From: Candidatus Fluviicola riflensis
Lineage (GTDB): Bacteria > Bacteroidota > Bacteroidia > Flavobacteriales_D > Crocinitomicaceae
DNA: 64,000 bases
Reading direction: 5' to 3'
Assembly: GCA_002243285.1 (NCBI GenBank)
Contig: CP022585.1
Location: 4,142,641 to 4,206,640 of the forward strand
A program made the translations under genes and the position numbers. This document shows positions 59,476 through 64,000 of the stretch, piece after piece (positions within the stretch are counted from its first letter, which is position 1; every line of letters starts with the position of its first letter). The notes beneath the pieces were generated by a model. The model saw only the letters and a program-made list of their open reading frames with translations. It did not search any database and was not told the DNA's origin.

Positions 59476-61371
59476 ATGAAGTCCACTTGTTTGGCAATTT
59501 TCCTTGCCTGTTTCATCCACGGTTTCGGCCAATTATCCGAGGATATTATCCCGAAAGACGCCGTTACCGTGTTTAGTTTGAACAACATATCCATTCTACA
59601 AAAGGTATCAATGGACGAGTTGGTTTCGTACGACTTCATGGCCGAGTTGCAATCGGAATTATTTGACGGTTCCACGCAAGGGAAAACGCTCAAAGATTCT
59701 GGGATCGACTTCAACCAGAAGATGAATATTTTCTACGGTAAGAACACCAAATTTGAAATTTCGGGCTTTACATTCGGTATTACCGATAAAAATCAGTTGT
59801 TCCGTGTTTTCGACGATTTTGATCGCATTGAAGGCGCTATTTCGGGAGTTGAATACTACAACAACTACTTCAACCACCTGATGATCAAAGGCAATGTTGG
59901 TTTGTTGATCCGTGTGGATACCGACCAGGAACGCTTGTCGGAAATGGCCGATTCTATCTGGTATGCCCGTGGTTATGAAATGCCATGGAACAACTATTAC
60001 AATGGTTATTATGACGATGAAGAAATCATTGAAGAAGGCTTTACAGACGACATCGAAGAAATGGAAATTGAAGGCCAGGACGGTGAAGAAATCGTAGAAG
60101 AAATTGTAGGAGAAGAAACAGAAACACCCGAAGCATCTGATGTTGACGACCTCACAAAAAATTATTACGAATTGCGTGATAGCCTTGAAATGGAACTTTC
60201 GCAACAACAATTGCTCCTCATCTGCGAAGAAATCTTCACCAAAAACATCAATCTCAAACAAACCGACGCCAATTTTGCCCGTCAGTTAACCCACCCTTCA
60301 GACGGTATTTTTTACCTTGACAATTCACGTAACTTCAGAAATACCAGCGGCTTGTGGTACATGCACAATATGTTTCCCGAGTTGTTGCAGGATATGGAGG
60401 AATTGTATACCGGTAATGTCATGCTGGGTGATATCATCCTTAATCAAACAAGTATCGACATGAGGGTTGAAGCCAATTACGGTGAAGCTTTGGGATCGAT
60501 TTACCAAGAACTCAACGGTGCCAAATTCGATAAAAACGTATTGAAATACATTCCGGAATCGAATTCAGGATTCTTTACCTACAACATTGATCTAAACAAA
60601 GGCTACGAACGCGCCTACGACATCATTATCCCTATTTTGCAGCAGGAAAAAAATCCGCGGATCTTGCAAAACGTACTCATTGCCGAGCTAATGAATGAGT
60701 TCATCAATACAGATGCCGTTTTCAGTACTTACAAGGGAAGCATGTTCGGAACTTTCAACGGTGTAAAACGGGTAAAAACAACGCGCATCGAGTTTTTCTA
60801 CGACGAACAAACCTTCGAATATGGCGAACGTGAAGTTGAAAGCGAAGAAGACATGCCGATTTTCACGCTAGGCTTTTCAACTGAACGTGCTGATATTCCG
60901 AATAAAATCCTGAGTCACATGGCGCGTTTGACGTCACAGTTTAAAAGCATGGGAAATTATTGGGTAGTCGAAGACGCAGTGTTGAACTCGCTTCCGCTAT
61001 ACATCATCAATAAAAATGGGTTGTTCATCTTCACCAACGACGAAGATCTGGCCAAAAACCATTCAAACGGTTACGGCTCAAATTCACTTTCAGCCCGTGA
61101 TGCGCGCAAAGCCAAAAGCAGTGGTTCTATGTATGCTTACCTGAACTGGGGCGAAGTTTTGGACCGTCTGCCAAAGGAAATGTTTTCTTCCGAGCAAAAC
61201 GAATTACTGGAATCAATGCGCGGAAAATCAGGCATTTTGGAATTGACTTCTTCGAAAACAACCCGCCAGAAAACGGTGTACGAAGTCACTTACAAATTTG
61301 AAGGAGCTTACGAAAACTCGGGTAAATATTTGTTGGATCTGGTAAACTCTGCCTACATTCTATCTAAATAA
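59476..61371 (+). CDS. Secreted DUF4836-like protein with acidic insert
   Basis: 631 residues. Signal peptide MKSTCLAIFLACFIHGFGQ. The opening SEDIIPKDAVTVFSLNNISILQKVSMDELVSYDFMAELQSELF resembles DUF4836-type proteins of Bacteroidota. A very acidic stretch at about residues 180-225 (DDEEIIEEGFTDDIEEMEIE...) interrupts it. The C-terminal half has several long alpha-beta segments (LKYIPESNSGFFTYNIDLNKGYERAYDIIIPIL). Its stop overlaps the ATG of the next gene by one base (TAATG), so the two are made together. Function unknown. Confidence 0.75.
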   Translation: MKSTCLAIFLACFIHGFGQLSEDIIPKDAVTVFSLNNISILQKVSMDELVSYDFMAELQSELFDGSTQGKTLKDSGIDFNQKMNIFYGKNTKFEISGFTFGITDKNQLFRVFDDFDRIEGAISGVEYYNNYFNHLMIKGNVGLLIRVDTDQERLSEMADSIWYARGYEMPWNNYYNGYYDDEEIIEEGFTDDIEEMEIEGQDGEEIVEEIVGEETETPEASDVDDLTKNYYELRDSLEMELSQQQLLLICEEIFTKNINLKQTDANFARQLTHPSDGIFYLDNSRNFRNTSGLWYMHNMFPELLQDMEELYTGNVMLGDIILNQTSIDMRVEANYGEALGSIYQELNGAKFDKNVLKYIPESNSGFFTYNIDLNKGYERAYDIIIPILQQEKNPRILQNVLIAELMNEFINTDAVFSTYKGSMFGTFNGVKRVKTTRIEFFYDEQTFEYGEREVESEEDMPIFTLGFSTERADIPNKILSHMARLTSQFKSMGNYWVVEDAVLNSLPLYIINKNGLFIFTNDEDLAKNHSNGYGSNSLSARDARKAKSSGSMYAYLNWGEVLDRLPKEMFSSEQNELLESMRGKSGILELTSSKTTRQKTVYEVTYKFEGAYENSGKYLLDLVNSAYILSK

Positions 61372-62723
61372 TGCGCACGTTACGGACCGAAGGAATCGGA
61401 AACAAAATCTTCCTCATCGCATTGCTTTGTGCGGCTTTGGCGTTGTTCCTGTTCATTCGTCCCCGCTTGTTTGCTCCCGAGCCCAAACCCACGTTACTTG
61501 ACCGCTTACCTGAAAGTGAAATTCTGGGCCGGTTTTACCTGCTGGATGTTGCACGGGAAACAAGTCCTATGTTGTTTTACCACAAAATTCCGTTTCGTGA
61601 TCTGGCTTCGGCCGATTTTTTGCTGAGCCAGGCAAAGAGTTTCGGGTTGGATGCACAAAAACAAGGTTATTTTTTCACTGACCGTACAGGAGAATGGGGT
61701 GCTTTTTTATCTGTCATTGATAGTTCGCGAATCCGAAACGGTTTGATGAAGCTGGAACAATTTGTCCCTGGAAACGATACCACGATTTTGCAACGAAAAG
61801 TGCGGTTTTTACCCAAACAAAATCTCTATATTTTCTACGATAAGAGCTATCTGATGGTGTATCACGGTTCTAAAATTAAGGCTCGTTTATCACGCTGCAT
61901 CAATGCCAAACATGGCGAAATGGGTGATTCGTGGAAAAAATTCCAGTCGCTGAGCACCTTTAAAGATGATAAGCTGGTGGTATTCAGTAACGATAAAAAG
62001 TTAAAGAAATACGGTATTGATTACAGCCTTTTTGCACACGACAGCGATTCCCTTTCATTCAAGCTCAAAACCTATGTGAAAACCATCAAGGACCACAAGC
62101 TGAAAATGAAACAAAACGGAAGTTCATTCGAGGCTTCCGCTGCCACAACCCAAATGCTCGATCTGCACCTCGATATTACCGAGTTCCGCAAAGACAAAAA
62201 ACATCCGTTTTATCAGTGGATTGCTGAAATGGGCAGAAAGGTCGGTTTCCCCACTGACGCGTTTTTTGCTGCATGGGACGGCGATTTATGTTTCCAGCAG
62301 GGAGGAACACAAATGGTTGAAGAAGAAGTAGTGGAAACCGGTTATAATGAAGAGTTTGAGATGGTCGAAATCAGGACCATGCGCAAGGTTCCCGTTCCGG
62401 GCTTCGCAGTGCTGATTTCGGTGAACGATCAATCCAAAAACCTGGTGAGTAGTTTGTTTTCAAAAGGAATCATCAACAAACAAGGCAAAAAATACCATTT
62501 CCTTTTTTCACCACCACTTACGCTCAATATTACTCCTCCTACCATTAGTGCTTATTCTTCAGGGCGCTCACCAAAGTTAAGCACAGCAAGTAATTGCAGC
62601 GGATTATGGAATTACAAAGGCACAGCTGTTGCTTTCCAGGTAGATTCGATCAAACAACGCGGCGTTTACGGAAGCATTCAGTTCCCGGTGAACCGGTTAA
62701 TCAGGAGGAATAAGTTTTTCTAG
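61371..62723 (+). CDS. Membrane-anchored partner of the DUF4836-like protein
   Basis: 450 residues with one N-terminal membrane helix (about 11-29, GNKIFLIALLCAALALFLFI) and a large outside part. The start after the anchor, LLDRLPESEILGRFYLLDVARETSPMLFYHKIPFRDLASADFL, echoes the start of the upstream protein (IPKDAVTVFSLNNIS...DELVSYDFM), so the two may be distant relatives. Another acidic patch, MVEEEVVETGYNEEFEMVEI, lies near 320. It overlaps the upstream gene by one base. No enzyme motif is seen; a pair acting together at the inner membrane/periplasm is the simple inference. Confidence 0.7.
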   Translation: MRTLRTEGIGNKIFLIALLCAALALFLFIRPRLFAPEPKPTLLDRLPESEILGRFYLLDVARETSPMLFYHKIPFRDLASADFLLSQAKSFGLDAQKQGYFFTDRTGEWGAFLSVIDSSRIRNGLMKLEQFVPGNDTTILQRKVRFLPKQNLYIFYDKSYLMVYHGSKIKARLSRCINAKHGEMGDSWKKFQSLSTFKDDKLVVFSNDKKLKKYGIDYSLFAHDSDSLSFKLKTYVKTIKDHKLKMKQNGSSFEASAATTQMLDLHLDITEFRKDKKHPFYQWIAEMGRKVGFPTDAFFAAWDGDLCFQQGGTQMVEEEVVETGYNEEFEMVEIRTMRKVPVPGFAVLISVNDQSKNLVSSLFSKGIINKQGKKYHFLFSPPLTLNITPPTISAYSSGRSPKLSTASNCSGLWNYKGTAVAFQVDSIKQRGVYGSIQFPVNRLIRRNKFF

Positions 62724-62755
62724 GATTACTTTTTACCACAGATTTTTATTTTTTT

Positions 62756-62858
62756 GCCACAGATAGCACGGATTTTCACAGATAAATCCAGTATTCAAAT
62801 CATAACTATACGCTAGCGTATAGTACGCATATCTGTGAAAATCTGCGTCATCTGTGGC
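62756..62858. repeat. Hairpin element (GCCACAGAT-type arms)
   Basis: Arms 62756-62783 and 62831-62858 are inverted repeats of 28 nt with about three or four mismatches, again composed of repeated ACAGAT-like words. The loop carries a perfect palindrome, CTATACGCTAGCGTATAG (62806-62823). The GAGTGCGTTAGCCGAG core is absent. It lies between two convergent genes and could end both. Confidence 0.7.
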
Positions 62859-62891
62859 TGAATACAAACGTATTCACAACTCAAAACAAGT

Positions 62892-63857
62892 TTATTCATT
62901 TATCTGAATCGCCTGATTCGATTTCACCCCATCCTTCTCTAAATGCAAACGGTAGCTTCCTGTGGACAAGCCGCCCAGATCTATGGAAGATCCCGTTCCC
63001 GTTAAAACCGTTCTTCCGGTAAGATCCATCAACGCATATTTATCCGCTTCTTCACCCAGGTTAACAAAGCCAGATGCAGGATTCGGGTAAATAAGAATTC
63101 CACTCAAACTTTCGTTCGAAATTCCCGCTGAAGAGCTATTACTAAGGAAAGACGCAACTGTTTGATTGTTCAGGTCATTCCAAAAAACGGAAAGAATAAC
63201 TGCGTTTTCACTTTCAGAAATCCATTTTACTTCCGTTAAATGAACGGTCGTATAAAATGTATCAGCCACGTAATAATCCCGAACATGATGATATGAAAGC
63301 TTGTATACATTGTCGAATGTTTCCAATGGTGTAAGCAGCGTTCCCATCCCAGTGACAGAGCAGGTTGTTTGCTCCGAAACCTCAAACGAGACCCCCGCAA
63401 AATAAGCAACTTCGGCCGTTGTGTTAATGGTAGTTCCATACTGAACCGGGAAAGTAAATAATGTTGCCGGCTGTGAGTAAGTAAAAACGCTTCCCTGTGG
63501 ATTGACATACTGGTATTGTTTCAGGAAAGCGGCACTGTCTCTGAGCAGACGTTTGGTACCATTGGAACCTTCTTCCACAACCGTTACTTCGGGGTGTGAA
63601 GTTAATTCGTTGAATGAAGGCAAGCGATAATCGTAATCAACCGGCTCATTGGGTTCATAAAGAGCTTGTGAAAAATCCCATATAGCTGCATTTCCGATAT
63701 TTCCTGTATCGGTCAGGGTCAGAGTAATTGGGAAATAAGTGGTTTGATCACCCACCTGCGGGTGTAACTGCGTTTGTGCATGTACCAGTGAAACCGGTAA
63801 TAGTGCAACGATGCTCAATCGGGCTGCCGAAGTAAAGAAAGTACTGATCGTATTCAT
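62892..63857 (-). CDS. Secreted protein with T9SS sorting domain
   Basis: 321 residues. A signal peptide of about 28 residues ends VHAQ. The middle (about 30-240) is a beta-rich region beginning TQLHPQVGDQTTYFPITL, with WDFSQALYEPNEPVDYDYRLPS; this resembles other Bacteroidota secreted proteins of unknown role. The C-terminal 75 residues are a T9SS type A sorting domain (LIYPNPASGFVNLG ... SNQAIQINE). Sixth such cargo in the window. Surface or extracellular location expected. Confidence 0.8.
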   Translation of the reverse strand: MNTISTFFTSAARLSIVALLPVSLVHAQTQLHPQVGDQTTYFPITLTLTDTGNIGNAAIWDFSQALYEPNEPVDYDYRLPSFNELTSHPEVTVVEEGSNGTKRLLRDSAAFLKQYQYVNPQGSVFTYSQPATLFTFPVQYGTTINTTAEVAYFAGVSFEVSEQTTCSVTGMGTLLTPLETFDNVYKLSYHHVRDYYVADTFYTTVHLTEVKWISESENAVILSVFWNDLNNQTVASFLSNSSSAGISNESLSGILIYPNPASGFVNLGEEADKYALMDLTGRTVLTGTGSSIDLGGLSTGSYRLHLEKDGVKSNQAIQINE

Positions 63858-63989
63858 ATCCGTTTAATTTAATGTGTTTCGCCAAAAGTAGATGGTGGCC
63901 ATTCCCTATCAGGTTAACGCTACGCTAACCAAGGTTAATAATGGTTAATCACTTTCGGAAGCAATGCGATTATGCACTAGTTTTACCAC

Positions 63990-64000
63990 ATGAAGCAACG
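63990..64000 (+). CDS. Possible start of a gene running off the window
   Basis: ATG AAG CAA at 63990, 4 nt after TAGTTTTA (63978-63985), a near match to the -7 box placed as in other leaderless genes here. Only three codons are visible, so this is a guess from the promoter spacing. Confidence 0.3.

Overview
The window reads as chromosomal DNA of a Bacteroidota bacterium, most likely order Flavobacteriales (Fluviicola/Crocinitomicaceae-like; this placement is inference). Three signs support it. Six secreted proteins end in a type IX secretion (T9SS type A) sorting domain with a 'PNP' motif. Promoters carry the Bacteroidota -7 box TAnnTTTG. Gene content (glutaminyl cyclase, YtxJ-like bacilliredoxin, GbsR-type regulator, RND cassettes, DUF4836-like secreted proteins) fits too. 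There is no rRNA or tRNA gene, no CRISPR array, no transposase and no prophage.

Layout. 1-7890: end of an MgtE Mg2+ transporter, a fasciclin protein, then a GbsR/MarR regulator with a TolC-MFP-RND efflux cassette. 7957-9886: a small accessory islet with a mobile mystery protein A/B (HTH + Fic) pair behind three regularly spaced operator-like repeats, and a GIY-YIG nuclease fused to a Myb/SANT-like HTH. 9943-20011: TPR-class III adenylate cyclase, DEAD-box helicase, lipoprotein, S9 peptidase, GH20 hexosaminidase, CutC. 20068-28330: two large T9SS cargo proteins (one an M12B-like metalloprotease), an AspH-type hydroxylase and a DbpA-like helicase. 28740-37825: PrsW-like membrane protease, YceH, two small lipoproteins, then pheS-ytxJ-QC-tadA, and a T9SS protein. 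38216-45929: two-gene ABC exporter, two paralogous T9SS proteins, a membrane lipoprotein, mnmE. 46030-51884: MarR-MFP-RND-TolC, a second efflux cassette with every junction overlapping. 52118-64000: Ada-like MGMT, trmL, beta-barrel protein, ECF sigma/anti-sigma pair, LD-carboxypeptidase, lipoprotein, phenylalanine hydroxylase with pterin dehydratase, a two-gene secreted/anchored unit, and a sixth T9SS protein.

The intergenic DNA is the least ordinary part. It holds a family of 95-130 bp hairpin elements whose long terminal inverted repeats are built from doubled words (CCCACGAATGCACGAAT, CCCACAGATGCACAGAT, ACCACATAGAACCACATAG). Four of these share an identical 16-bp core, GAGTGCGTTAGCCGAG. 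There is also a second family of GC-rich REP-like palindromes between genes, and a BIME-like cluster at 55971-56118. On the minus strand at 59164-59297 lies a compact unit of -7 box, 19-codon ORF and strong terminator, which may be an unannotated micro-gene. Several -7 boxes sit only 4-7 nt from the ATG, which suggests leaderless mRNAs.

Limits: all family calls rest on reading motifs in translated sequence. No database search was possible.
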